Positions 1 through 8,762 of a DNA stretch of 64,000 bases are shown piece after piece; position 1 is the stretch's first letter, and the number at the start of each line of letters is the position of its first letter. The DNA is taken from the NCBI RefSeq assembly GCF_000612505.1, contig NZ_CP004078.1:2643252-2707251 (forward strand). The letters are read 5' to 3'. The DNA comes from Paenibacillus sabinae T27. Its GTDB lineage: Bacteria; Bacillota; Bacilli; Paenibacillales; Paenibacillaceae. The notes below the pieces were generated by a model. That model was not told where the DNA came from and ran no database searches. It saw only the letters and a program-made list of their open reading frames with translations. The translations under genes and the position numbers were made by a program.

Positions 1-1
1 G

Positions 2-1210
2 GCGGCGCTGCTGCAGGAGCGGGACCCGATGCGCGGTCCCGCCTCGGGCAGCTGCGACCTCACGCTCCGCGTGGAGGCGCTGCTGCGGTACGAGGCCTCC
101 GCCGGGCGCGAAGCGGGCGGAGGCGATCCCGCGGCTCTGCGCGCCGCTGCGCGCGCGAGCCGCGGACTGCTGGCGCAGCTGCGGACGGCTGCGCCCGAAG
201 CCGCTCTTTCGGCCGATTCACTATCGGCCGAGACGGAGGCCGCAGATCCTTACCTCTGCGGCCTGCTCCTGTCGTTCGCCTATCCCGACCGGATCGGACA
301 GCGCCGAGGCGGCGGAGCCTTCCTGCTGTCCGGCGGGCGCGGCTCGGCGATGGGGGAGGGCCAGCAGCTTGCGCGCGAGCCATATATTGTTGCCGTCTCT
401 GTCGACGACAAGGGGACGCAGAGCCGGATTATGCTGGCGGCTCCGGTGCAGGAAAGAGATCTGCTGGCTCATCATGAGGATCAATTAACCCAGCTCTCCG
501 AAGTGTACTGGGACGAGGAGAGCAAGAGCGTGAAATCCCGCCGCCGTGTCATGCTCGGCGAGCTTGTGCTAAAAGAGACGGGGCATGAACAGCCTTCGCC
601 GGAGGAAGCCGCAAGGGTCCTGATGGAAGTCATTGCCCGTGAAGGTCACCGGCTTCTTCCCTGGGACAAGGGGACCGTTCAGCTGAGGGAGAGGATGGCA
701 TTCATGCACCGGCTAGATCCGGGCTGGTCGGATATGAGCGATGAGGGGCTAACTGCCAGCATGAAAGAATGGCTGCTGCCTTACCTCATCGGCTGCCGAA
801 GTCTTCGCGATGTACAGCGTCTTTCGCTGCGGGATGCGCTGGAAGGGATGCTGGGTTGGGAGCGGAAACGCGAGCTCGACCGGGAGGCTCCTACGCATAT
901 CACGGTGCCCAGCGGCTCCCGGATTGCCGTGGATTACAGTGATCCGGCGGCACCGGTGCTGGCGGTGAAGCTGCAGGAAATGTTCGGACAGAAGGAGACA
1001 CCAGCTCTGGGAGGAGGCAAAATCCCCGTTTTGCTGCACCTGCTGTCCCCGGCGAGGCGTCCGGTACAGGTAACTGCCGATCTGGCCAGCTTTTGGCAGA
1101 GTGGGTATTTTGAGGTCAAAAAAGATTTGAAAGGGCGGTACCCCAAGCATTACTGGCCGGAGGACCCGCTTCAAGCCATTCCGACCAACCGCACGCGGCC
1201 GGTCCATTAG
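2..1210 (+). CDS. hrpB: ATP-dependent helicase HrpB, C-terminal part (5' end outside window)
   Basis: The reading frame is open from the first bases of the window and ends at the TAG at 1208-1210, so only the C-terminal ~400 residues are present. The encoded text resembles the C-terminal regions of HrpB-type DExH helicases: an early AALLQERDP..G segment, the SGGRGSAM and LAREPYIVAVSVD stretch, and the terminal HrpB_C block with SFWQSGYFEVKKDLKGRYPKH and PEDP. The helicase motor motifs lie upstream, outside the window. The first in-frame ATG at position 29 is internal, because homologous sequence continues upstream of it. HrpB proteins are RNA helicase-like ATPases of uncertain role in Firmicutes. 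Family assignment is from remembered family sequence and is fairly secure. Confidence 0.85.
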   Translation, partial: AALLQERDPMRGPASGSCDLTLRVEALLRYEASAGREAGGGDPAALRAAARASRGLLAQLRTAAPEAALSADSLSAETEAADPYLCGLLLSFAYPDRIGQRRGGGAFLLSGGRGSAMGEGQQLAREPYIVAVSVDDKGTQSRIMLAAPVQERDLLAHHEDQLTQLSEVYWDEESKSVKSRRRVMLGELVLKETGHEQPSPEEAARVLMEVIAREGHRLLPWDKGTVQLRERMAFMHRLDPGWSDMSDEGLTASMKEWLLPYLIGCRSLRDVQRLSLRDALEGMLGWERKRELDREAPTHITVPSGSRIAVDYSDPAAPVLAVKLQEMFGQKETPALGGGKIPVLLHLLSPARRPVQVTADLASFWQSGYFEVKKDLKGRYPKHYWPEDPLQAIPTNRTRPVH

Positions 1211-1285
1211 CATCAGGTGAGTATCTTTTTTTAAAAAACTGCAATTTTGGAAACAGCTTGATGCTCCTCCACTTTCGCTCATTTC

Positions 1286-1310
1286 GTTTGGAAAACCTCA
1301 TGAAGGGTAA
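1286..1310 (+). promoter_or_regulatory. sigma-B-like promoter of the stress protein gene
   Basis: GTTTGG at 1286-1291 and GGGTAA at 1305-1310 are separated by 13 bp. This closely matches the general-stress sigma-B consensus (GTTTAA, 12-15 bp, GGGTAT). It sits about 37 bp upstream of a GTG start whose product is a YflT/GSP17M-type stress protein, a class under sigma-B control in B. subtilis. The match is seen; control by a sigma-B-type factor is inferred. Confidence 0.5.
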
Positions 1311-1346
1311 TAACTAACGTAGCACCATGACAAAGGAGGGCTTCAA

Positions 1347-2009
1347 GTGACAAAGAAAATTGTAGGCATTTTCGATACGGAACGAGAGGCGACCCAAGCG
1401 ATAAAGGAATTGCAGGCCAGAGGATTCCGTAATGAAGATATTTCAGTGGTAACGAGGAATCGCGATGATCTGAATACGATCACTGACGACACGGACACAG
1501 TAGGACTGGAAGGAGTCGCAACAGGCGCTGCAACCGGTGGAGTGGTTGGAGGCATTGCGGGTCTGCTGGCCGGGATTGGCGCATTGGCCATTCCGGGTAT
1601 TGGCCCGATTATTGCAGCAGGACCGATTGCGGCTGCGCTGACAGGTGCTGCGGTGGGAGCAGGAGCAGGCGGACTGGTCGGAGGACTGGTCGGACTGGGC
1701 ATCCCGGAAGACGAAGCAAGAGAGTATGAAGGATACGTCGACCAAGGCAAAATTCTGGTGATGGTGGACGACAACGGCCGAGATACCGAAATTCATGACA
1801 TTTTCCGCGGGAACCGCTCATTAAACGCTTCCCGGTACCGATCGTCGGCAGGTGATCCGGGGATCAGCACTCTTGCGCGGCTTCAGGACAGAGGTCCGAC
1901 CAACCCGGATATCGTACCGGACAATACAAGGGTTGGCAACGCGATGGGCAACAGAGGCCCAATGAACGCAGATACCGATCCGGAGGTCAATAAACGGGAC
2001 AAGTTCTAG
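1347..2009 (+). CDS. YflT-domain general stress protein with glycine-zipper core
   Basis: 220-residue protein. The first ~65 residues (KKIVGIFDTEREATQAIKELQ, then GFRNEDISVVTRN) match the YflT/GSP17M heat- or stress-induced domain. Residues ~50-110 form a very Gly/Ala-rich stretch (GAATGGVVGGIAGLLAGIGAL and following) typical of glycine-zipper, membrane-associating segments. The C-terminal 60 residues are polar and low in complexity. The start is GTG at 1347, preceded by AAAGGAGGG at 1332-1340. A strong terminator follows, so it is probably monocistronic. Its molecular function is unknown; a stress-response role is inferred from the family and the sigma-B-like promoter. Confidence 0.75.
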   Translation: MTKKIVGIFDTEREATQAIKELQARGFRNEDISVVTRNRDDLNTITDDTDTVGLEGVATGAATGGVVGGIAGLLAGIGALAIPGIGPIIAAGPIAAALTGAAVGAGAGGLVGGLVGLGIPEDEAREYEGYVDQGKILVMVDDNGRDTEIHDIFRGNRSLNASRYRSSAGDPGISTLARLQDRGPTNPDIVPDNTRVGNAMGNRGPMNADTDPEVNKRDKF

Positions 2010-2046
2010 TATGAACCCGTTGTAATCTCTCTAAAATAAATTGATC

Positions 2047-2085
2047 AAACCGCATTTCCCCTTCACCCGGGAAGTGCGGTTTTTT
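2047..2085 (+). terminator. Rho-independent terminator after the YflT-like gene
   Basis: AAACCGCATTTCCC pairs with GGGAAGTGCGGTTT around a CTTCACCC loop, followed by a T run ending near 2085. It lies about 40 bp downstream of the stress protein stop codon. Confidence 0.9.
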
Positions 2086-2093
2086 GCGTCACG

Positions 2094-2219
2094 AAAACCA
2101 ACCAACCAAACTCACCCACTATTAACAATATTTCAACATATGAAAAATTCATAATAGAAAAACATAAAAACTCCCCCCATTCCTTTCACAAATACCATCA
2201 ATAATCTCTCCCCACATCC
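2094..2219 (+). other. C-rich, nearly G-free non-coding stretch (rut-like)
   Basis: This 126-base gap upstream of the RTP-like gene contains only two G residues against about 40 C (hand count), with the rest A/T. No ORF or hairpin is apparent. A C-rich, G-poor, unstructured strand is the classical signature of a Rho utilisation site, here just past an intrinsic terminator. It may instead reflect replication-related strand bias. The composition is observed; the function is inferred. Confidence 0.4.
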
Positions 2220-2244
2220 GTTGCATTGGAAAAAGGTGAGCCAA

Positions 2245-2288
2245 TTTCCTAAAATCATATTGTGAAATTTGGGAAACAGTGATTATAT
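2245..2288 (+). promoter_or_regulatory. promoter with overlapping inverted repeat upstream of the RTP-like gene
   Basis: TTGTGA at 2260-2265 and TTATAT at 2283-2288 are 17 bp apart and resemble a sigma-A promoter. An inverted repeat, TTTCCTAAA at 2245-2253 and TTTGGGAAA at 2268-2276 (one mismatch), overlaps the -35 element. In B. subtilis rtp is autoregulated by RTP binding to Ter sequences in its own promoter region, so this dyad is a candidate RTP site. It is not a close match to the B. subtilis Ter consensus as I remember it. Confidence 0.45.
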
Positions 2289-2330
2289 AGAGATATGTTA
2301 CCCGTAATTTTGAAATAAGGGAGGTCTTTC

Positions 2331-2690
2331 ATGGCTTTTATGATTGCCCAAAGGGCGTTTATCAAGCTGTATCTCATTACGATGGTGGAGAAGCATCACG
2401 GCTACGGCTATCAAATGCTTGAAGATTTGCGCAGAGACTTCAAAAATCACGGGTATAATCCTCCGCAGAGCGAAATATACCGCGCCCTTCACGAACTGGT
2501 GCAGCAGGGGATTTTGTACCGCACGAAGCAGTTGAAGGGAAATGATCCCAAAGTTGATTTTCAGGAAATCGTTCTATACCATTTCACTTCGGACGGAGCG
2601 GAGAAGGCAAAGCTTTACAAAAAGCAGGTAAAGACGGATCTTGACCGCTGCCTGGGCATATTAAACAAAGCGGTGGCTGATAACTTTTAG
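2331..2690 (+). CDS. rtp: Replication terminator protein (RTP) homologue, PadR-like winged helix
   Basis: 119 residues, against 122 for B. subtilis RTP. The resemblance runs the whole length: QRAFIKLYLITM near the N terminus, YGYQMLEDLRRDFK, SEIYRALHELVQQGIL (recognition region of the winged helix), EIVLYHF, and the C-terminal dimerisation helix LYKKQVKTDLDRC ending in DNF. RTP binds Ter sites as dimers and arrests replication forks in one orientation. Members of the wider PadR fold are transcription factors, so a purely regulatory role is the alternative. The ATG at 2331 follows GGGAGG with normal spacing. It stands alone between a terminator and a DivIVA-domain gene. Whether this locus is at the chromosome terminus cannot be judged from the window. 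Confidence 0.8.
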   Translation: MAFMIAQRAFIKLYLITMVEKHHGYGYQMLEDLRRDFKNHGYNPPQSEIYRALHELVQQGILYRTKQLKGNDPKVDFQEIVLYHFTSDGAEKAKLYKKQVKTDLDRCLGILNKAVADNF

Positions 2691-2797
2691 AAGGACGGGA
2701 AAGCTTCGATCCTTGTGGTCAGTGTTTTCAGCATCTTCTCACCTTGCTATAATAAGAAGGCCGGAAGAGAGCAGTCCACATTTGGAGGTAATGGAAG

Positions 2798-3172
2798 ATG
2801 GATGAACATATGAAGCGGAGGCTGGACAAACAGAGAAAATTGTTCACTCAGCTTGGAATCGCGCTTGACGCACTCACCATTCATGAGAAAGAATTCGGCA
2901 TGAAGCTGCGCGGATACGATCCGGAGGAAGTAGATACGTTTTTGGACAGCGTCATTAAGGATTACGAGCGGTTCTATGCAACCATCGCCGACTTGATGGA
3001 CAAATGGCAGGAGCAGCAGATTACCCTGCGTGAATTGAAAGAGGAAAGCAGGCAGGCGCCGCCCCCCGTTGTCCGCGGAATCGATCCGAAAGAGATCGAG
3101 GAGACGATTTTGAGGCTTGAGTCAGGCGTCCGTCAGCTTAAGGAACGCGTCATGCGAACCGAAATCATTTAG
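2798..3172 (+). CDS. DivIVA-domain protein
   Basis: 124-residue soluble protein. Residues ~26-58 (LTIHEKEFGMKLRGYDPEEVDTFLD, then VIKDYERF) match the N-terminal membrane-curvature-sensing domain of DivIVA/GpsB. The rest is charged and heptad-rich (residues 60-120), as expected for a short coiled coil. It is shorter than typical DivIVA (~160 residues) and slightly longer than GpsB (~100). The ATG at 2798 has GGAGG at 2784-2788. A role in division-site or cell-wall-synthesis organisation is inferred from the family. Adjacent to the RTP homologue but separated by about 100 bp. Confidence 0.8.
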   Translation: MDEHMKRRLDKQRKLFTQLGIALDALTIHEKEFGMKLRGYDPEEVDTFLDSVIKDYERFYATIADLMDKWQEQQITLRELKEESRQAPPPVVRGIDPKEIEETILRLESGVRQLKERVMRTEII

Positions 3173-3241
3173 CCTCCGGGAATGGGGATGCCAAAATAAC
3201 CGGTAAATCCGCCGGATGCCGGGACGGAGGTTGTATTTTTT

Positions 3242-5968
3242 GTGGATAATCGTGTATGGAATTTGAAAGTCCGTGGAAAAATTGCACTCGGCTATAGTAT
3301 GATTCTGTTTCTGCTCGGTCTGTTTCTGGTCATCGTTCAGGGCCGGATCTCCGAACTCGAACAGGAAACGGTGATGCTGAGCGGACATGATATGCAGGTG
3401 AATGCCCTTACTTTTCAGATTGAAAAAAATGTACTCGATATGGAGACCGGCCAACGCGGGTATGCGATCACAGGTGATGAATCCTATCTTGCCCCTTATT
3501 ACGACGGGCTGGAGCAATGGCGGATCCATTATACCGATCTGCACGCAATGATCTCCGGCAATTCCACCCAGGTGGATAATCTGAGCAACATCAAAACCAA
3601 TATCGAAACATGGATCGTCAAATCGGGACAATATGTCGTCGATCTCAAGCAAGCAGGACGAAATGCCGAGGTAAGCGCCTATTTCCGGGCGGATACCGGC
3701 AAATCGATTGTCGATCAAATCCGCAAGCAGTCTAAACATTTTCGCGATATTGAGAAAACCATAACGTCACAACGGATCACCAATCTTAAGAGTCGCAACA
3801 GCCAACTGATTGTTACCATGTATATTTTATGGAGTCTGGTCGCGCTGGTCGCCATTGCCGCTTCCATTCTGATTTCCGGCGGGATCGTCAAAACGCTCAA
3901 GAACGTGATTGATGCCATCAACCATATCGCCGATGGAAACAGCAAGGTGAGACGAATTGAAGTGAAGACCAAAGACGAGATCCACGATCTCGCCATGGCG
4001 ACCAACCGTCTTCTGGAAAATGTGGAAAGAGAACAGCGGATCAGCGATCAGGTAGCCCGCATGTCGGTTAAGCTTCAGGAGAAAACGGCTCCTGCTGATT
4101 TAAGCGATACGTTCCTGAGCCAGCTGGCTACCATGCTGGAAATCCAATATGGCGCGGTTTATATTGCCCAAGGCAACTACGGCGATAGTCTGGTTCGGGT
4201 CAGTTCTTATGCGGGCGGCGAAGAGGATATTCACATCGGCAGGGAAAAAGTCATGATGGGTGAAGGCCTGGTCGGACAGTGCGCGCTGGACCAGAATGTC
4301 CTGAAGCTTCAAGAACTCCCCGGCGATTATATTCACATCAGCTCGGGTCTTGGAAGAACTCCTCCAAGACAGGCGGTGATCGCGCCGGCTATATTCGAGA
4401 ACCGAACGGTTGCGGTGGTGGAGGTCGCTTCGCTCATGAAATGGGCTCCGGAGCATTTTACGCTGCTGAAGCAGATGCTCGATCTGTTGGCCGTCTCTGT
4501 CAATTCGGTTATGACCCGCATGCAGATTGAACAGCTCTATTCGGAATCCCAGACTATGAACGAGGAGCTGCAGACCCAGTCTGAAGAGCTCCAGATACAG
4601 ACCCACGAACTGATAAATGTTAACAGCAAGCTCGAAACCCAAAAGCAATTCGCAGAGAATACGGCAGCGGATCTGGAAGAGCTCAACGAGGAATTGGAAA
4701 GAAGCTCCCGCTACAAATCCGAGTTTTTGGCCAATATGTCGCATGAACTGCGGACTCCGCTTAACAGCATGCTCCTGCTTTCGCAAATTTTGGCCGAAAA
4801 CCAGGGGGGCAATCTGACGGAAGAGCAGCAAACCTATGCATCGGTCATTCACTCCTCGGGCAGCGATCTACTTGCAATTATTAATGATATTCTGGATTTG
4901 TCCAAGGTCGAGGCAGGCAAAATGCAAATCGAAACAAGCGCGGTTAATCTGACGGAATTTCCTTCCCTGTTCGACGGCTATTTCGGCAAGACCGCAGAAT
5001 CCAAGAAATTGGAATTCATTGTCGATATTCAAGATAATGTGCCTGACATCTTTTACACAGATGAGCTTCGGCTGCATCAAATTCTGCGAAACCTGCTGTC
5101 CAATGCGTTTAAATTTACGGAAAAAGGCAGTGTAAAGCTCGAGGTATCCAAGCTCGACAGCTTCTCAGCCGCCGGATATCATCCTTCCGGGGCCGTGCTG
5201 GCGTTCTCCGTTATAGACAGCGGCATCGGAATTTCTTCGGACAAGCGAAATCTGATTTTTGAAGCTTTCCAGCAGGCCGACGGTTCAACGGCGAGAAGAT
5301 TCGGCGGTACAGGGCTCGGATTGTCGATCTCCCAGCAGCTTACAAAGCTGCTCGGTGGGCATCTTGGGCTTAAGAGCAAGCCGAATGAGGGCAGTATTTT
5401 CACTTTGTATCTTCCTTGCACGGAAGAACCGTGGGATCCGCAGAGCCAATTATTCAATTCCGAAGCAGCTGCAGCAGTTGAAGTCGGAGGGCCTGCAGAT
5501 AGCGGTTATTCGGAAATGCGGATCGACGACAGCTTGAACTCAGCCGAGTACCAGTGCCTGGCCGGTAAAACCGTGCTGGTGGTTGATGACGACTCCCGCA
5601 ATATTTTCGCGCTGACTAAGACGCTGCAAAAATACGACATGAAGGTGCTGACCGCGCAGAACGGTTTTGAATGTCTACAGACCGTCAGAGAACACCCCGA
5701 AATCGGAATCGTTCTTCTCGATATTATGATGCCGGTGCTGGACGGCTACGACACGTTATCCATCCTTCGTGAGGAACTGCTCCTGTCGGAGCTTCCGATC
5801 ATTGCCGTTTCCGCGAAGACGATGAAGGAAGACAGAGAGAAGTGCCTTGCCGCCGGCGCGACGGATTTCATCAAAAAGCCTGTAGTCATCAAAGAACTTC
5901 TTCAAATGATGTGCCAATACATGAAAGAACAAAGCGATTGGCGTTCGGAGAACGCCAAGACGCGATAA
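3242..5968 (+). CDS. Hybrid sensor histidine kinase/response regulator (CHASE3-HAMP-GAF-HisKA-HATPase-REC)
   Basis: 908 residues. Order: a TM segment at ~14-33; a CHASE3-like extracellular domain (~40-180, with METGQRGYAITGDESYL); a second TM at ~187-209; HAMP (~210-262); GAF (~280-420); a coiled coil rich in EELQTQSEELQ (~425-490); HisKA with phospho-acceptor His501 in MSHELRTP; an ATP-binding domain (SNAFKFTEKG, DSGIGIS, FGGTGLGLSI); and a C-terminal receiver with Asp827 in LLDIMMPVLDG. This layout is common among stress- or envelope-responsive hybrid kinases; the ligand is unknown. Start is GTG at 3242 with GGAGG at 3226-3230. No separate response regulator is adjacent, so output probably passes through a phosphotransfer partner elsewhere. 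Confidence 0.9.
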   Translation: MDNRVWNLKVRGKIALGYSMILFLLGLFLVIVQGRISELEQETVMLSGHDMQVNALTFQIEKNVLDMETGQRGYAITGDESYLAPYYDGLEQWRIHYTDLHAMISGNSTQVDNLSNIKTNIETWIVKSGQYVVDLKQAGRNAEVSAYFRADTGKSIVDQIRKQSKHFRDIEKTITSQRITNLKSRNSQLIVTMYILWSLVALVAIAASILISGGIVKTLKNVIDAINHIADGNSKVRRIEVKTKDEIHDLAMATNRLLENVEREQRISDQVARMSVKLQEKTAPADLSDTFLSQLATMLEIQYGAVYIAQGNYGDSLVRVSSYAGGEEDIHIGREKVMMGEGLVGQCALDQNVLKLQELPGDYIHISSGLGRTPPRQAVIAPAIFENRTVAVVEVASLMKWAPEHFTLLKQMLDLLAVSVNSVMTRMQIEQLYSESQTMNEELQTQSEELQIQTHELINVNSKLETQKQFAENTAADLEELNEELERSSRYKSEFLANMSHELRTPLNSMLLLSQILAENQGGNLTEEQQTYASVIHSSGSDLLAIINDILDLSKVEAGKMQIETSAVNLTEFPSLFDGYFGKTAESKKLEFIVDIQDNVPDIFYTDELRLHQILRNLLSNAFKFTEKGSVKLEVSKLDSFSAAGYHPSGAVLAFSVIDSGIGISSDKRNLIFEAFQQADGSTARRFGGTGLGLSISQQLTKLLGGHLGLKSKPNEGSIFTLYLPCTEEPWDPQSQLFNSEAAAAVEVGGPADSGYSEMRIDDSLNSAEYQCLAGKTVLVVDDDSRNIFALTKTLQKYDMKVLTAQNGFECLQTVREHPEIGIVLLDIMMPVLDGYDTLSILREELLLSELPIIAVSAKTMKEDREKCLAAGATDFIKKPVVIKELLQMMCQYMKEQSDWRSENAKTR

Positions 5969-6035
5969 CGACATCTTGAAACTGCCCGCAACAGTCAGTA
6001 CCACACTGCCGTAACATTCTGCAACCGCAATTTAC

Positions 6036-6088
6036 AGCCCGCGGTCTGTCGCTTTCCTTATGAAGGCAGCGATAGGCGCGGGCTTTTT
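6036..6088. terminator. Shared terminator between convergent genes
   Basis: AGCCCGCG at 6036-6043 pairs with CGCGGGCT at 6076-6083 across an imperfect stem-loop, with a T tract on the + side. It lies between the + strand hybrid kinase and the - strand reductase. Confidence 0.75.
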
Positions 6089-6103
6089 CCTGTGCAAATT
6101 CCC

Positions 6104-7009
6104 TTATAGCGTCCGCATATGATGATCCGCATATGATCGGTTAAGGTCGGTTACTAATTCCGGAAGCCAATCCGAAAGGGAAAGAAAAGAGTATCCGGCA
6201 GCCCGAGCTTTCGCTGTATCCATGTACCAGGACTGCCCGATGCCAAATGGAGACATATGCCGATCCTCCGTCCTTGTTTGGACCACAGCCTGTCGGCCTG
6301 CAGCCTGCTCAATGAGAGAGATGATCTCTCCAATCGTTATGGAACCGTCTGAGCAAGCATTCACCGGACCAGTTAATGATGAACGCCCGAGCCAGAGCAG
6401 AACATTGGCGGCCTCATCCGAGCGGATGAAGGAGATCCGTGCTTCAGGATTCGGAATGCGTATCGGCTCTCCCTGCCGGACATGCTCGATGTGAAAATGT
6501 AAACGTCTCGTATAATCATCTGCGCCGAGTACGATCGGAAACCGGACCGCGGCTACCGGAAACGCAGCTTGCTGCATGAATACCGCTTCGGCCTGCCGTT
6601 TTGCCTTCGAATACGGGAGATCTGCCTTACCGCCCCCCTGAATCGGATAAGCTTCGGGATCAAACCTGTCTTCGCTCAATATTTCCGGGCTTGGATCGTA
6701 AACAGACTGACTGGAAGTCAGAATATACCGATTTGTTTTACTATTAAAAATGCGGCAGGCGGCCATGGCTTCATCCGGCGAATAACAAATATTGTCATAG
6801 ACAACGTCCCACATTTGATCCCCTATCGCTGCGGCAAGTTCATCCGGATGGGTGCGGTCCGCATGGATGCGGCGAATCCGGTCTCCAAAAGGGTCAACCG
6901 TCGTTCCCCGCGTCAGAATTACAACGTCATTTTCAGGGTCCTCCAATAGCAGCTCTACCAGCCTTTTGCCAAAAAAACGCGTTCCGCCGAGCACCAGAAT
7001 TTTCTTCAA
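6104..7009 (-). CDS. NAD-dependent epimerase/dehydratase (extended SDR)
   Basis: 301 residues with an N-terminal Rossmann motif GGTRFFGKRL and a conserved Asp in WDVVYDNICYSP. A YSKAKRQAE segment supplies the SDR Tyr-x3-Lys pair. The sequence resembles the reductase group related to chloroplast CSP41 and UDP-glucose epimerase-like proteins; the substrate is unknown. A GTG at 7018 would sit directly against the Shine-Dalgarno AAGGAG, whereas the TTG at 7009 has an 8-nt spacing and starts MKKILVLGG, so the TTG is preferred. Single gene, convergent with the hybrid kinase and divergent from the isochorismatase-like gene. Confidence 0.75.
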   Translation of the reverse strand: MKKILVLGGTRFFGKRLVELLLEDPENDVVILTRGTTVDPFGDRIRRIHADRTHPDELAAAIGDQMWDVVYDNICYSPDEAMAACRIFNSKTNRYILTSSQSVYDPSPEILSEDRFDPEAYPIQGGGKADLPYSKAKRQAEAVFMQQAAFPVAAVRFPIVLGADDYTRRLHFHIEHVRQGEPIRIPNPEARISFIRSDEAANVLLWLGRSSLTGPVNACSDGSITIGEIISLIEQAAGRQAVVQTRTEDRHMSPFGIGQSWYMDTAKARAAGYSFLSLSDWLPELVTDLNRSYADHHMRTL

Positions 7010-7126
7010 GAGGCTCACTCCTTGCTTGAGATTGATTTCTCCAGTGTATCACAAAGCCAATACTTGGCTATCTCTATTTCTGGTATACTTTTGGATAACT
7101 AGATCAAGCCGAAGGGGGCACTAAAA

Positions 7127-7654
7127 ATGGTAAACCAGCGGACGGCTTTCATTCTGATTGACGTGCAGGAGGCGATGTTTTCCTATCCGGGAATGAAGCT
7201 GCATGACGAAGAAGGTGTGATGGAACGAATCGTGTCGCTGCTCGATCGGGCGCGGAGGAGCAGCACGCCGGTTATTTTTATTCAGCATACCGAGGACCAG
7301 GAATTTACCAAAGGACTGCCTACATGGCAGATCAGCTCGCGCGTCACGCCGCTGCCCGGGGAAACGATTATTGAGAAGCCGACGTGGGACGCCTTCCATC
7401 TTACCGGACTTAGGGAAGAGCTGGAGCGTGAAGGAATCACCCATCTGGTCTTCGCAGGCATGCAAACCGAGTACTGCGTAGATACGACATGCCGCCGGGC
7501 GTACAGCCTCGGTTACTCTTCCGTTCTGGTGGAGGATGCCCACAGCACATTTGACAACGGACAGCTTACCGGTGAAGAAATTATTCGCCACCATAACGCA
7601 GTGCTCGGAGGACGGGTCGTCACGCTGAAACCGGCTGGCGAGATTACATTCTGA
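7127..7654 (+). CDS. Isochorismatase-family cysteine hydrolase
   Basis: 175 residues with the fold signature FILIDVQEAMF (catalytic Asp near the start), a Lys in EKPTWDAF, and the nucleophile Cys in GMQTEYCVDTTCRRA. Members hydrolyse amides such as nicotinamide, or isochorismate; the residues seen do not fix the substrate. Length is normal for the family. The ATG at 7127 has GAAGGGGG upstream. Confidence 0.85.
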   Translation: MVNQRTAFILIDVQEAMFSYPGMKLHDEEGVMERIVSLLDRARRSSTPVIFIQHTEDQEFTKGLPTWQISSRVTPLPGETIIEKPTWDAFHLTGLREELEREGITHLVFAGMQTEYCVDTTCRRAYSLGYSSVLVEDAHSTFDNGQLTGEEIIRHHNAVLGGRVVTLKPAGEITF

Positions 7655-7760
7655 AACAGGCCAATTTTTAATAAAAAGGCTGATTTTTTTCGCCGTCTGC
7701 GTTACATTAAGAAGGCAGCTTTTTAACCCCATCGACGCACACGGAAAGGAAGACCGATTC

Positions 7761-8707
7761 ATGACTACCAAAAAACCGCCGGTCCCCGTCGCATTGCTCA
7801 TGCTGGTCGGGATTATTGCCATCTCGTTCTCGGCCATTTTTATCAAATGGTCCTCGGCGCCGGCTTCTGTACAGGCGATGTACCGCCTGCTGTTCACCTC
7901 GCTACTGATGGCCCCGTTCGTCCGCCCGTACAGTGGAGCGCTGGCGAAGCTGCGGCTGAATGACTGGCTGCTGCTGGCAGCCTCGGGATTCATGCTGGCG
8001 CTGCATTTTTACTGTGGATGGGTTCGCTTGAATTCACTTCGGTCGCCAGTTCTACGATGATTATGGCGCTTGAACCTGTTTTCATAATGATTGGCTCGTT
8101 TCTTCTATATAGAGAGCGCAGCTCCGTTTCGGCGATAGCCGGTCTTGGCGTGGCGATTGTCGGCGTCGTATTCATTGGCTGGGGAGACATCGGACTGTCG
8201 CAAGACAACCTTAAGGGTGACTTACTTTCCATTTTTGGGACAGCGGCGGTAGCCGTCCATCTGATGATCGGCAAAAAGCTGGTCGCCCGAATGCCGTCTT
8301 ATCTCTACAGCCTGATTGTATTTATCATCGCCGGCGCCGTGTTTGCATTGTACAATTTGGAAACCGGCATCGCCTTTTTCGACTATCCACCTAAAGAGTG
8401 GGGCATTTTTGCGCTGCTGGCTGTTGTGCCGACCGTATTTGGGCATATTTTGTTTAACTGGCTCCTCCAATACACCTCTGCCACTACCGTCTCCATGAAC
8501 ATTCTCGGTGAACCGGTCGGAGCGAGCATCCTGGCCTATTTGCTGCTTGGCGAACGGCTGACCGGACTGCAATGGGGCGGCGGCGTGCTGGTGCTCGGCG
8601 GTCTCGCATGTTATTTGTATGTGGGCGCCCGGATAGCAACCAGAGAAGAAGAACGGCAACGCAGCTATGCGCAGGACGCTCAGGTGCTCCCGGAAAACGC
8701 TTCTTGA
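7761..8707 (+). pseudogene. EamA/DMT-family transporter, frameshifted
   Basis: Two overlapping frames together give one complete ten-TM EamA (drug/metabolite) transporter of ~315 residues. The first (from ATG 7761) covers the opening helices, MLVGIIAISFSAIFIKWSS and a LLFTSLLMAPF helix, and reaches LALHFY. The continuation, LWMGSLEFTSVASSTMIM, is found only after adding one base between 8012 and 8013 (CAT TTT TAC _TG TGG ATG GGT). The downstream half ends at TGA 8705-8707 and retains the second EamA repeat (LGEPVGASILAYLLLGE). Every other family feature is intact, so this is either a recent inactivation or a one-base sequencing error. The exported substrate is unknown. Confidence 0.8.
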
Positions 8708-8762
8708 GAGCTGAAAGTCCCGATTGCACCACTTAAGAATGAGGTAAAGGAGTTTTTACATT

